Below, one piece after another: positions 9,876-18,866 of a DNA stretch of 64,000 bases. The notes below the pieces were generated by a model. That model saw only the letters and a list, made by a program, of their open reading frames with translations. It ran no database searches and was not told the DNA's origin. Numbering within the stretch: position 1 is the first letter of the stretch; each line of letters starts with the position of its first letter. The translations under genes were made by a program, and so were the position numbers. This DNA is from Erythrobacter sp. HL-111 (GTDB taxonomy: Bacteria > Pseudomonadota > Alphaproteobacteria > Sphingomonadales > Sphingomonadaceae), in the NCBI RefSeq assembly GCF_900105095.1, contig NZ_LT629743.1:1116001-1180000 (forward strand), read 5' to 3'.

Positions 9876-10390
9876 ATGTCGCACATCCCGGCATGGGTTT
9901 CCTCGTGTTCGCGGAAATGCGCCTCGCGGGTGAAGCCGAGCGTTTCGAGCAGGCGGATCGAGGCGGCGTGGCGGGTGTCGACCACGGCCTCGATCTTGCG
10001 CGCGCCGCCTCCCTGCGAAGCCGGGGCAAGCAAAAGATGGCGCACCAGCGCGGCGGTGCATTCGCGCGCGACGCCTTCGCGCTGACGGTGCAGGCAGGTG
10101 ATGTAGCCGATCTCCTCGACACCCTCGCGCCCCGCAGGAACCGCGACGAAACGGCCCGCGACGTCACCGCTTTCCCGGTCTTCGGCGATCCAGGTGCGCC
10201 CCGGCCAGCCGGGCGCGGCGAGCCATTGCCACAGGTCGGTGTGCGAGGCGAAGGCGGGCCGGGTGAGATAGAGCGCGCTCGCCTCGTCCGACATGGTGGG
10301 GAACAGCGCCGCGAGGTCCGACCGGCGCAGGCCGCGCAGGCGAAAACGCGGGGTCTCGATCTCGGGGACGGCGCGGATCGGGGCGCTCAT
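9827..10390 (-). CDS. GNAT family N-acetyltransferase (RimJ/RimL-like)
   Basis: Protein of 187 residues with the acetyltransferase fold seen in RimJ/RimL and related proteins: N-terminal ETPRFRLRGLRRSDL, a central IGYITCLHRQREGVARE strand-loop, the acetyl-CoA region, and SIRLLETLGFTREA near the C-terminus. The ATG at 10390 overlaps the stop codon of the upstream LysR gene (ATGA), so the two form a translationally coupled pair. The substrate is not predictable; protein N-termini or amino compounds are typical for the family. Confidence 0.88.
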   Translation of the reverse strand: MSAPIRAVPEIETPRFRLRGLRRSDLAALFPTMSDEASALYLTRPAFASHTDLWQWLAAPGWPGRTWIAEDRESGDVAGRFVAVPAGREGVEEIGYITCLHRQREGVARECTAALVRHLLLAPASQGGGARKIEAVVDTRHAASIRLLETLGFTREAHFREHEETHAGMCDIYVFALLAGEADRLPA

Positions 10391-11187
10391 GCGGTCAGGA
10401 ACTCGACCAGCGCGCGCACCTTCTGCTGGCGCCATTGCGGCAGGGGGGCGACCAGCCAGTAGGCGCGGCGCGCGTCCTGCGGCCCTGCCAGCGCTTCGAG
10501 CCGGCCGTCCGCGAGCGCGGCTTCGGCCAACGCGAGCGGCAGGATGGTGCGGCCCATCCCGGCGAGCACGCTGGAGAGCGCCTGACCCGGATTGGCCGCG
10601 CGGATGGAGGGTGAGATGCCTTCGGGCAGGGCGGCGCCGGGCCAGTCGATCCACGCGTCGCGGGTTTCCGGGCGCGCGCCGGGGGCGGCGACGGTGACAC
10701 GCTTGGCCGGGGTGAGCCGCACGCCCTCGAGATCGCCCGGCGCGTCGATCAGGCGCACCGCGCAGTCGAGATTGGCCTCGGTGAAATCGGTCTCCTCGCC
10801 CGGGGCGAGAATGTACTGGATGCCCGGCCGCCCGGCCTGGAACGCGGCGAGGCGCGCCGCGAGCCAGACGGAGTAGAATTCGCGGGGGCTCGCGATGGTG
10901 TAGCGGTCGGAGGATTGCCCGACCTGCATCGCCTGCACGCTTTCCTCGAACCGCAGGAAGCCTTCGCGCAAGGGGTCGAGCCCGGCCGCGCCTTCGGGGG
11001 TGAGTTCGAGCCCCTTCGAGGTGCGGCGGAACAGGACCACGCCGAGATGGTCCTCCAGCGCGCGGATCTGCTGGCCGACCGCGGCGGGGGTCACGGCGAG
11101 TTCGTCCGCCGCGCGGGTGAAGGACAGGTGCCGCGCCGCCGCGTCGAACACGCGCAGGGCATTGAGGGGAAGATGGGTGCGCTTCAC
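10387..11187 (-). CDS. LysR family transcriptional regulator (GcvA-like)
   Basis: Protein of 266 residues. The winged HTH is at residues 4-65 (LPLNALRVFDAAARHLSFT, AADELAVTPAAVGQQI, LEDHLGVVLFRRTSKGL) and resembles the GcvA/AmpR subgroup. The effector-binding domain is slightly short for the family but otherwise complete. It is directly followed by the coupled GNAT gene, which it may control. The inducer is unknown. Confidence 0.9.
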   Translation of the reverse strand: MKRTHLPLNALRVFDAAARHLSFTRAADELAVTPAAVGQQIRALEDHLGVVLFRRTSKGLELTPEGAAGLDPLREGFLRFEESVQAMQVGQSSDRYTIASPREFYSVWLAARLAAFQAGRPGIQYILAPGEETDFTEANLDCAVRLIDAPGDLEGVRLTPAKRVTVAAPGARPETRDAWIDWPGAALPEGISPSIRAANPGQALSSVLAGMGRTILPLALAEAALADGRLEALAGPQDARRAYWLVAPLPQWRQQKVRALVEFLTA

Positions 11188-11252
11188 GGGGGCAAGCGCC
11201 TAGCGGGGGGCGCAGGACCGCGCAAGCCGCCCCGCCCCCGGCATCCCGGGCG

Positions 11253-11666
11253 TCAGGCGGAAGAGCGCCCGTCGGCCGTTTCGGGGGCGGCCAGCGGGAA
11301 GAAGGGGATCCGCACCTCGAACGGCGATCCGTCGGCACGCGCAAAGGTGTAGAAGCCTTCCATCGAACCGTGCGGCGTCGTCAGCGGGCAGCCCGACACG
11401 TAATCATGGCTTTCGCCCGGGGCGAGCCTGGGCTGTTCGCCGACCACGCCCTCGCCGTCGACATGGTTCACCATCCCGCGCGCATCGGTGATCCGCCAGT
11501 GACGGGTCCGCAGCTGAATGGTTTCGTGAGAGCCGTTCTCGATCCGGATGTGATACACCCAGAACCATTTTCCGGCCTCGGGATGCGATTGCTCCGGCAG
11601 GAAATTGACGGCGACCCGGACGGTGACCCCGTCGGTTATGGCAGCGTGTTGGAACAGCTCTTTCAT
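11253..11666 (-). CDS. apaG: ApaG protein
   Basis: Protein of 137 residues covering the whole ApaG/DUF525 beta-sandwich: VRVAVNFLPEQSHPEAGKW, WVYHIRIENGSHETIQLRTR, HWRITDARG and the signature GMVNHVDGEGVVGEQPRLAP, ending in SMEGFYTF. ApaG proteins are linked to Co/Mg resistance and dinucleotide metabolism in enterobacteria, but the biochemical activity remains unclear. It is a single gene here. The start at 11666 gives the standard N-terminus. Confidence 0.93.
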   Translation of the reverse strand: MKELFQHAAITDGVTVRVAVNFLPEQSHPEAGKWFWVYHIRIENGSHETIQLRTRHWRITDARGMVNHVDGEGVVGEQPRLAPGESHDYVSGCPLTTPHGSMEGFYTFARADGSPFEVRIPFFPLAAPETADGRSSA

Positions 11667-11808
11667 GATGGCTCCAAGGTAACGATTCCCGCCTCGCTCA
11701 CAAGGGGCCTAACGCGCGATTTTGGCCGCGGGTCCCGATGACTTTGACAAATGGCATATTTGCAACGCGCCCATGCCCGGGCGGGAGCGGTGCCCAGGCC
11801 CTGCGGCG

Positions 11809-12426
11809 TCAGGCGGCGAGCGCCTCTTCGACCTGGTCGAGCCTTTCCTTGCCGAAGAACATCGATTCGCGCCCGCTGCCCGCGGGGACGAAGATGGTCG
11901 GGATGCCGAAAGCGCCGCGTTCGACCGCGTCGTCGGTGCTGGCGGCGAGGCGCTGCTTCAGCCCCTCGTCCTGCGCGCGTTCGGAAAGGGCCTGCGGATC
12001 GAACCCCGCCGCCGCGATCCGTTCCCCCAGCGCCCCGGCATCGGCGAGGTCGATCCCCTCCTCCCAGATCGCGCGCAGGAGGCTCTCGGCGAAATCGACC
12101 CCGCGCCCGTCCTCGCAGGCGGCGAGGAGCATCCGCTGCAGGCCTATCGAATTGAACGGGAATTGCGGGTGGAGCCGGTAGCGTGTGAGGCCGTGCCGGG
12201 CGATGAAGCGGTCGATTTCGAGCTGGGCGTAGGCGTTCTTGCCGCGCACGTCCCTGTCGCGGATCATCGGCGGGGCGTTGCCGGTGATGCGGTGCATCCC
12301 GGCGAGGAAGACGGGGGTGACGACAAGCTCCGCCCCGTGCCGGCGGCACAGGTCGCGCAAGGGCCACCAGACGAGGTAGGCGTTGGGGCTGACGAAATCG
12401 AAGACCAGTTCGGCGGACTTGCCCAT
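11809..12426 (-). CDS. 2-hydroxychromene-2-carboxylate isomerase / DsbA-family protein
   Basis: Protein of 205 residues of the thioredoxin-like HCCA isomerase (kappa GST) family. N-terminal FDFVSPNAYLVWWPLRDLC has the usual FxFxSPxxY signature with the catalytic-type serine, and GIPTIFVPAGSGRESMFFGKERL near the C-terminus has the conserved GxPxF. The family isomerises aromatic-degradation intermediates with glutathione. The start ATG at 12426 has GGGAG upstream. No aromatic pathway genes are nearby, so the real substrate is unknown. Confidence 0.85.
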   Translation of the reverse strand: MGKSAELVFDFVSPNAYLVWWPLRDLCRRHGAELVVTPVFLAGMHRITGNAPPMIRDRDVRGKNAYAQLEIDRFIARHGLTRYRLHPQFPFNSIGLQRMLLAACEDGRGVDFAESLLRAIWEEGIDLADAGALGERIAAAGFDPQALSERAQDEGLKQRLAASTDDAVERGAFGIPTIFVPAGSGRESMFFGKERLDQVEEALAA

Positions 12427-12533
12427 GCGGATGCTCCCTCGGATTGACGCCGCCCGATTACACTGTCCGACGACGGCGGCAACAGCACCCGGCGCGCAGC
12501 GCCGCAAGGCCGGGCGGCCGCCCGCAGCGAAGG

Positions 12534-14036
12534 TCAGTGCGGCGCCAGTCCCAGTTCCAGCCCGGTCCGGTCCTCCAGCGCGAACTTGTCGAACAGGTCC
12601 GCGCTCGCCGCGTTCAATCCGACGACCCGCGTGTGCCGCCCGTTGCGGCGCATCCGCTCGACCACCTTTTCCAGCGCTCCGATCGCCGAGATGTCCCAGA
12701 AATGCGCCCTCGAAACGTCGATCACGACATGGCGGGCGGCATCCTCGTAGGCGCTTTCGGGGCCGAGCCTGGCGATGAACTTGTCGACGCTGGCGAAGAA
12801 GATCTCGCCGGTGACGACATAGACCGCCGAATGGGGCCGGCGCACCCGCTCGACATCGAACAGGTTCCGCACCTTGCCGGCGAAGAAGATGCCCGAAAGC
12901 AGCACCCCGACAAGCACGCCGAGGGCGAGGTCATGGGTCCATACGACCACCACCACGGTGGCGATCATCACCGCGCTCGAGCTGGGCGGGTGGCGGCGCA
13001 GGTTCGGGATCGAGTTCCACGAGAAGGTCCCGATCGAAACCATGATCATCACCGCGACCAGCGCGGGCATCGGAACCCGCCCGACCCAGTCGCCCAGAAC
13101 GGTCAGCAGGAACAGCAGGAACGCGCCCGCCGTGAAGGTCGACAGCCGCCCGCGCCCGCCGCTCGCGACGTTGATGACCGACTGCCCGATCATCGCGCAG
13201 CCGCCCATCCCGCCGAAGAACGCGGCGGCGATGTTCGCCCCGCCCTGTCCGGCGCATTCGCGGCGCTTGTCGCTGTCGGTGTGGGTCATGTCGTCGACGA
13301 TCTGCGCGGTGAGCAGGCTTTCGAGCAGGCCCACGGCCGCCATGGTGAGCGAATAGGGCGCGATGATCCGCAGCGTCTCCAGCGTGAGCGGCACGTCCGG
13401 CAGGCGGAAGAACGGCAGGCCGTCGGGCAGTTCGCCCTCGCCCGCGACGGTGTTGACCGGCAGGCCCCACCACACCGCCGCGCCCGTCAGCAGCAGGATG
13501 GCGACCAGCGGGCTCGGCACCGCCTTGGTAATCCTGGGAAAGCCGTAAATGATCGCAAGCCCCGCCGCGACCATGACATAGGTCTCGATGCCCACGCCGG
13601 TAAGCTGCGGGATCTGCGCCATGAAGATGAGGATCGCGAGCGCGTTCACGAAGCCGGTGATGACGCTGCGGCTGACGAACTGCATCAGCAGGTCGAGCCG
13701 CAGCAGCGCCGCGATGCCCTGGAACACGCCCATCAGCACGGTCGCGGCGAAGAGGTATTCGACGCCGTGCTCCCTCACCAGCGGGATCACCACCACCGCC
13801 ACCGCCGCGGTCGCGGCCGAGATCATGCCGGGCCGTCCGCCGGTGAACGCGATCACCATGGCGATCACGACCGAGGCGTAGAGCCCGACGCTCGGATCGA
13901 CCCCCGCGATCAGCGCAAATCCGATCGCCTCGGGAATCAGCGCGAGCGAGACGACGATGCCGGCGAGGATGTCGGCGCGCGGCTGGGCGAACCAGTCGGC
14001 ACGCAGCCGGGCTGCGAGGGAGCGGGCTTGGGTCAT
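12534..14036 (-). CDS. SulP family anion transporter with STAS domain
   Basis: About 500 residues. The N-terminal SulP core holds roughly 11-12 membrane helices ([20 protein letters not shown] onward; [20 protein letters not shown] is the conserved SulP loop). A C-terminal cytosolic STAS domain occupies roughly residues 385-495 ([33 protein letters not shown]). The family carries sulfate, bicarbonate or other anions. The start at 14036 is chosen to place helix 1 correctly, but no good ribosome binding site is visible and an ATG at 14120 would add 28 residues. The substrate is not determined from sequence. Confidence 0.9.
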   Translation of the reverse strand: MTQARSLAARLRADWFAQPRADILAGIVVSLALIPEAIGFALIAGVDPSVGLYASVVIAMVIAFTGGRPGMISAATAAVAVVVIPLVREHGVEYLFAATVLMGVFQGIAALLRLDLLMQFVSRSVITGFVNALAILIFMAQIPQLTGVGIETYVMVAAGLAIIYGFPRITKAVPSPLVAILLLTGAAVWWGLPVNTVAGEGELPDGLPFFRLPDVPLTLETLRIIAPYSLTMAAVGLLESLLTAQIVDDMTHTDSDKRRECAGQGGANIAAAFFGGMGGCAMIGQSVINVASGGRGRLSTFTAGAFLLFLLTVLGDWVGRVPMPALVAVMIMVSIGTFSWNSIPNLRRHPPSSSAVMIATVVVVVWTHDLALGVLVGVLLSGIFFAGKVRNLFDVERVRRPHSAVYVVTGEIFFASVDKFIARLGPESAYEDAARHVVIDVSRAHFWDISAIGALEKVVERMRRNGRHTRVVGLNAASADLFDKFALEDRTGLELGLAPH

Positions 14037-14371
14037 GGGGCGAAAATGTCCGGGAATCTCTGGAAGCCCCGCGTGAAGGCAGCGGGGCGATGAAAGGCGC
14101 GCCTTGCGGTAGAGGTTCATGCTGCAATGCACAACCCGCGCGCCGCGCCGCTTCGTGGTTGATGCCGCGTTACCCGAATTCTTCCGCACTTCCTTAGGCG
14201 CGAAGGGGTGAGGAAGGGCAGGTCCTCGGGACCATCCAGGGCCCTTAACGGCACCGTTCCCGATTGGTCGTTTCCGGGCGGTCCTGCCTCGTGCAGCCGT
14301 CATGTGCGCGGGCCGGGTCCGCCCTTCTCTTCACCGAGGCACGGGGGCGGCCCCGGCCCCTTGCCGGCCGG
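14037..14371. other. Intergenic region between SulP and metZ genes
   Basis: About 335 bases. GC-rich self-complementary sequence around 14346-14371, immediately after the metZ stop on the minus strand, may act as its terminator but lacks a T-run. Nothing else is supported. Confidence 0.4.
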
Positions 14372-15589
14372 CTAGAGCCCGGCCGCACTCAGCGCCCGGT
14401 CCATGTCCTCGACAAGATCGGCGATATCCTCGAGCCCCGCATTGATCCGGACGAGGCCGTCCGTCACGCCCATCTCGCGGCGTGCTTCGTCGCCCATGTT
14501 CGCGTGGGTGGTCGAGGCCGGGTGGCACATCAGCGTCTTGGCGTCGCCGATATTGTTCGAGATGTCGATCAGCTCGAGCGCGTCGAGCAGGGCGAAGGCC
14601 CGCTGCCGCGTGCCCACGTCGAAGGCGAAGATCGGGCCGGTCGCGTCCATCTGCCGCAGCGCGAGCGCATGGCGCGGATGGCTCGCAAGGCCCGGATGGA
14701 GCATCCGACCGCCCGCCGCCTCGATCCGTTCCTCCATGAAGCGCCCCAGCGCGACGGCATTCTCGCTCTGGCGGCGGGCGCGCAGTTCGAGCGTTTCCAG
14801 CCCTTTCAGCACCACCCAGGCGTTGAAGGCCGAAAGCGTCGGCCCGGTGTTGCGCTGAAACGGCATCAGCACCTCGTCGATCCACTGCTGCGAAGCGCAG
14901 ATCGCCCCCGCCAGCACCCGGCCCTGCCCGTCCATCAGCTTGGTCGCGCTGTAGGCCACGACGTCGGCGCCGAATTCCATCGGGCGCTGGAGCACCGGCG
15001 TGGCGAAGGCGTTGTCGACCACGGTGGTGATGCCATGAGCGCGGGCGAGGTCGCAGACGAATTGCAGATCGACGATGTCGAGCGTGGGATTGGCCGGGGT
15101 TTCGAAGAAGAACACCTTGGTGTTCGGCCTGATCGCCGCTTCCCAGGCGGCGTTGTCGGCGCTGTCGATCACGCTCGTCTCGATCCCGAAACGGGGCAGC
15201 AGCTGATCGACCAGCCAGCGGCACGAACCGAAGGCGGCGCGCGCGGCGACGCAGTGGTCGCCGGCGGAAAGCTGGCACAACAGCGCCGCGGTCATCGCCG
15301 CCATCCCGCTCGCCTGCGCGCGGGCGGCCTCGGCCCCCTCGATCAGCGCGATGCGCTCCTCCAGCATGGCGACCGTCGGGTTCTGGAGGCGCGAATAGGT
15401 CATGCCCGCCGCCTCGCCCGCGAAGCGATCGGCGACGGTCTGCGCGTCGTCGTAGGAATAGCCCGAGGTGAGGAACATCGCCTCGCTCGTCTCGCCCTGT
15501 TCGGAACGCCAAGTGCCGCCGCGCACGGCCTGCGTCGCGGGGCGCCATTTCTGCGTGACCTTGCGGTCCATGCCGGTCGTCTTCTTCAT
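14372..15589 (-). CDS. metZ: O-succinylhomoserine sulfhydrylase
   Basis: PLP enzyme of the Cys/Met metabolism family, 405 residues. The PLP-binding lysine is K217 in YSATKLMDGQG; AGMTYSRLQNPT, ALIEGAEAARAQASGMAA and TLMCHPASTTHANM are conserved family segments. The D-G-Q-G after the lysine and overall similarity favour direct sulfhydrylation of O-succinylhomoserine to homocysteine over cystathionine synthesis. The start at 15589 is followed by a second possible ATG at 15571. It is divergent from the mannosyltransferase gene, 156 bases apart. Confidence 0.9.
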   Translation of the reverse strand: MKKTTGMDRKVTQKWRPATQAVRGGTWRSEQGETSEAMFLTSGYSYDDAQTVADRFAGEAAGMTYSRLQNPTVAMLEERIALIEGAEAARAQASGMAAMTAALLCQLSAGDHCVAARAAFGSCRWLVDQLLPRFGIETSVIDSADNAAWEAAIRPNTKVFFFETPANPTLDIVDLQFVCDLARAHGITTVVDNAFATPVLQRPMEFGADVVAYSATKLMDGQGRVLAGAICASQQWIDEVLMPFQRNTGPTLSAFNAWVVLKGLETLELRARRQSENAVALGRFMEERIEAAGGRMLHPGLASHPRHALALRQMDATGPIFAFDVGTRQRAFALLDALELIDISNNIGDAKTLMCHPASTTHANMGDEARREMGVTDGLVRINAGLEDIADLVEDMDRALSAAGL

Positions 15590-15745
15590 GGGAACGGCGA
15601 TTAGGCGGTGGCGCGCGGGCTTACAAGCCGCTGGCGAGAAGGCCCGCGCGCGGGATCCGGGGGCGGCCCGCGGCCGACGCAGGCCGCTGCGCCGCCTGAT
15701 CCCGCTTGGCAAGCGCCGGGCGCTTGCGTAAGCGCAGGCCCAGCC

Positions 15746-17089
15746 ATGCACGAGGTCGCCTCTCCGCCGGTCGCCGCCCGCCCCGACATGACGGGCCCGC
15801 CCGAACACCCGCGCGACCCGCTCGGCTGGTGCCTCGCCATACCCGTCCTGTTCGCCGCGCTCGCGAGCATCCGGCTGGCAATCCCGACCGCACCCTTCTT
15901 CGACGAGGTCCACTACCTTCCCGCCGCGCGCGCCCTGCTCGAAGGCGGGGAATACCTGAACCGCGAGCACCCGCTGCTCGGCAAGGAGCTGATCGCGCTC
16001 GGCATATGGTTGCTGGGCGACGGGCCGCTCGGCTGGCGGATCATGCCCCTGCTGGCGGGCACGTTCGCGGTCGGGGCGGCGATGCGGGCGCTGTGGCACG
16101 CGAGCTTCGATCGCCATGCGTGCATCGCCTTCGGCGTGCTGCTGGCGAGCGGTTTCCACCTCTTCGTCCACTCGCGCATCGCCATGCTCGACATCTTCAT
16201 GGCGGCCTTCCTCGCCCTTGCCGCCTGGCAGTTCGCCGCCGCCGCACGCGAGCCCGAAACGGGGCGCTGGCGGCTGGCGCTGTGCGGGGTCGCGCTGGGC
16301 TGCGCGCTCGGGGCGAAGTGGAACGCCGTCCCGCTCGCCGTGCTGCCGGGCCTGGCCTTCTTCGCCGCGCGTCTGGCCGCCGGGCGCCGCCGGTTGCTGA
16401 TGAGCCGCAGGGGGATCCCCGTGCCGGGAGTGAGCCTGCTCGAAGCCTTCGCATGGCTCGGCCTCGTCCCGCTCACCGTCTATGCGCTGACCTTCCTTCC
16501 CGGCTACTGGCTGGGCGCGCCATTGCGCCCCTCGCCGCTGGAGGGGCACCTGTTCCCGTTCGGCCTGGTCGAGCTGCACCGGGAAATCGTCGAACTGCAG
16601 GCCTCGGTCATGGCGCCGCACAATTACCAGAGCACCTGGCCGCAATGGATCACCAACACGCGGGGGATCTGGTATCTCTACGAATACGCCGACGGGGCGC
16701 AGCGCGGGGTGCTGCTGATCGGCAATCCGCTGACGATGCTGTTGGGGCTTTTCGCGCTGGTGTGGTGCATGGTCACGGGCGTCTGGCGGCGCGATTGGGC
16801 CAGGGTCGGCGTGGTGGTCGGCTATGCGGCGAGCCTCGGGCTGTGGGTCATCGCGCCCAAGCCGGTGCAGTTCTACTATCACTACATGATGCCGAGCGTG
16901 TTCCTGCTCGCCGCCCTCGCCCTGTCGCTGTCCGACCTGCGGCAGGTCGAACGCCTGCGCTGGCTCGGCTGGGCGGTGCCGCTGGGAAGCATCGGTGTCT
17001 TCGCACTGTTCTGGAAGGTGCTGAGCGCCGCGCCGCTCGACGGCCCGATGAGCTTCGCCGACTGGACGTGGATTTCGGGCTGGCGCTAG
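15746..17089 (+). CDS. Dolichyl-phosphate-mannose-protein mannosyltransferase-like (GT39)
   Basis: Polytopic membrane glycosyltransferase of 447 residues. The first luminal/periplasmic loop has the GT39 signature DEVHYLPAARALLEG and then LNREHPLLGKELIALGIW, with the acidic pair that acts in catalysis. About ten membrane helices follow, and a large loop contains HNYQSTWPQWITNTRGIWYLY as in the PMT C-terminal domain. Family members transfer mannose from a polyprenol-phosphate carrier to Ser/Thr of exported proteins. The convergent GT2-GtrA gene at 18867 could make that donor; the IS1380 element now separates them. Confidence 0.88.
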   Translation: MHEVASPPVAARPDMTGPPEHPRDPLGWCLAIPVLFAALASIRLAIPTAPFFDEVHYLPAARALLEGGEYLNREHPLLGKELIALGIWLLGDGPLGWRIMPLLAGTFAVGAAMRALWHASFDRHACIAFGVLLASGFHLFVHSRIAMLDIFMAAFLALAAWQFAAAAREPETGRWRLALCGVALGCALGAKWNAVPLAVLPGLAFFAARLAAGRRRLLMSRRGIPVPGVSLLEAFAWLGLVPLTVYALTFLPGYWLGAPLRPSPLEGHLFPFGLVELHREIVELQASVMAPHNYQSTWPQWITNTRGIWYLYEYADGAQRGVLLIGNPLTMLLGLFALVWCMVTGVWRRDWARVGVVVGYAASLGLWVIAPKPVQFYYHYMMPSVFLLAALALSLSDLRQVERLRWLGWAVPLGSIGVFALFWKVLSAAPLDGPMSFADWTWISGWR

Positions 17090-17101
17090 CTCCCTCGCGC
17101 G

Positions 17102-17198
17102 AGTCCCGGCGGACGCGAAGCAGGCCGAAAGGCCAACGCCGGGACCTCATGCCGGTTGGCGCAAGGCCGCCCGAGGCTCCTGCCTTCGCAGGAGCTCA
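17102..17198. repeat. REP-like palindromic element
   Basis: Two hairpins: GTCCCGGCG and CGCCGGGAC around a 24-base loop (about 17103-17143), then CTCCTGC-CTTC-GCAGGAG (17177-17194). GGGACCTCATGCC and the second hairpin also occur in the element at 4349-4456. It lies directly after the GT39 stop codon, where it may stabilise the mRNA end. Confidence 0.65.
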
Positions 17199-17207
17199 CA
17201 CTCCTAG

Positions 17208-18866
17208 CCCGGATTATTCACCGGCAGTGGTCTGACGGGTTGGCGGGAGTGGCGTAAGCATTTGCATTGTTGTAGGAATGTGGTTGCTTAAGCCAGACCT
17301 GCAACGGGGCAAAATATGCCACAGACCACACCCGCCGGATGCGATGATAGCGCGTCCGTATTTTCGTTTCCAGCAGTGCGCGGCAAGAAGGTCACAGCTG
17401 CGTTTGACGGCGGCAGGCTGACCTCGGATGGCGGGGTGCTGGTGCTGGCTCAGGCCGAGCGCATGATGGGGCTCTGCCAGCGGCTTGCGGCGTGTATTGC
17501 CGATCCGCGCGATCCTGCTCGGGTGGTTCATCGGCTTGAAGATATCCTGCGCGCGCGGATGTTCGCGATCGCCTGCGGCTATGAGGATGCCGATGATCTC
17601 GACGCTCTGCGCGATGATCCGGGCTTCCGCCTTGCGCTGGGCAAGCTGCCGGGATCGGGTGCGGGGTTGGCCAGCCAACCGACGATGAGCCGCTGGGAGA
17701 ATGCGCCGAGCACGCGCGAGCTGGCAAAGATGCTGGGGATCATGATCGACATCTACTGCGCCAGCTACCCCACTCCGCCGGCGGCGGTGACGCTGGATAT
17801 CGATGACACCTGCGACGTCGTGCACGGCTATCAGCAACTCTCCTTCTGGAACGGACATCATGGGGAGCGCTGCTTCCTGCCGATCCATGTCTACGACACG
17901 GCAACGGGCCGGCCGGTGGCGATGCTGCTGCGCACGGGCAAGACGCCTTCTGGCAAGGAGGCGGCAGGGCATATCCGGCGTCTGGTGCGCCATCTTCGCC
18001 GCCACTGGCCTGATACCCACATCACCATCCGCGGTGACGGGCATTATGGACGGCCCGAGGTCATGGCCTTCTGCGAGGCGGCCCATGTCGATTACGTGTT
18101 CGGTCTGCCGACCAACGCCGCGCTGCGCGCTGATCCGGTTATCGTCACTGCCGCCGATGCCTGCGCGGTCCGCCGCGCCGAGTGCCAACTCCCGGTCCTG
18201 CGCAGCTATGCCGAGACCCGCTACGGCGCGAAGAGCTGGAACCGCCAGCGCCGCGTCGTCGCCAGGATCGAGGCCAGCACGCTGGGCATGGATATCCGCT
18301 ATGTCGTCACATCGCTAACCCAAGGCTCGGCTGAATACATCTATGACACGCTCTACTGTGCGCGCGGGCAGGCCGAGAACTTGATCAAGCTGCACAAGAC
18401 CCAGCTGGCCAGTGACCGCACCTCGTGCCGGTCGGCGAACGCCAACCAGATGCGCCTGATCCTGCACACCGCTGCCTACTGGCTGCTGTGGCGCGTTCAG
18501 CAGGCGATCCCAAAGACCACCGCTCTGGCAAAAGCCGAGTTTACGACCCTGCGCCTGCGGCTGCTCAAGGTTGCTGCCCGCGTCATGGAAAGCGCCACCC
18601 GAATCCGCGTAGCGTTCGCCTCTGCGTGCCCCGATGCCGATCTGATGCGTGCCATCGTTCTCGCGCTCAAGCCTGCGCCGACGTAGCGGGCGCGGCAGTG
18701 CCGCAGAAACCCCGAGCCAAGTCCTTCAACCAGAAAAGCCCATCGATCACAGCGCGGTGAAACAGACGCCAGCGGTGCCGCACGCCCGCTCTACGCCGCC
18801 GCACGCAGCAGTGGCGTCAAGCTCGCGCCGAGAGGCGCCCAACCGCATCGCCGTGAATAAGAGAGG
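17208..18866 (+). mobile_element. IS1380-family insertion sequence, copy 1
   Basis: Element of 1659 bases, virtually identical to 41342-43000. Imperfect terminal inverted repeats share the pattern CC-N4-TTATTCAC (left CCCGGATTATTCACC, right end complement CCTCTCTTATTCACG). A perfect 4-bp target duplication CTAG flanks it (17204-17207 and 18867-18870), fitting IS1380. It carries a single intact transposase gene. It inserted at the stop codon of the GT2 gene without changing the protein. Confidence 0.93.
17316..18686 (+). CDS. IS1380 family transposase (copy 1)
   Basis: DDE transposase of 456 residues. FDGGRLTSDGGVLVLAQAE near the N-terminus and TLDIDDTCDVVHGYQQLSFW in the middle are the family signatures, the latter holding the first catalytic aspartates; IRGDGHYGRPEVM supplies the second aspartate region, and ARGQAENLIKLHK carries the glutamate region. 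It appears intact and is identical in protein sequence to the copy at 41450. No frameshift. Confidence 0.95.
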   Translation: MPQTTPAGCDDSASVFSFPAVRGKKVTAAFDGGRLTSDGGVLVLAQAERMMGLCQRLAACIADPRDPARVVHRLEDILRARMFAIACGYEDADDLDALRDDPGFRLALGKLPGSGAGLASQPTMSRWENAPSTRELAKMLGIMIDIYCASYPTPPAAVTLDIDDTCDVVHGYQQLSFWNGHHGERCFLPIHVYDTATGRPVAMLLRTGKTPSGKEAAGHIRRLVRHLRRHWPDTHITIRGDGHYGRPEVMAFCEAAHVDYVFGLPTNAALRADPVIVTAADACAVRRAECQLPVLRSYAETRYGAKSWNRQRRVVARIEASTLGMDIRYVVTSLTQGSAEYIYDTLYCARGQAENLIKLHKTQLASDRTSCRSANANQMRLILHTAAYWLLWRVQQAIPKTTALAKAEFTTLRLRLLKVAARVMESATRIRVAFASACPDADLMRAIVLALKPAPT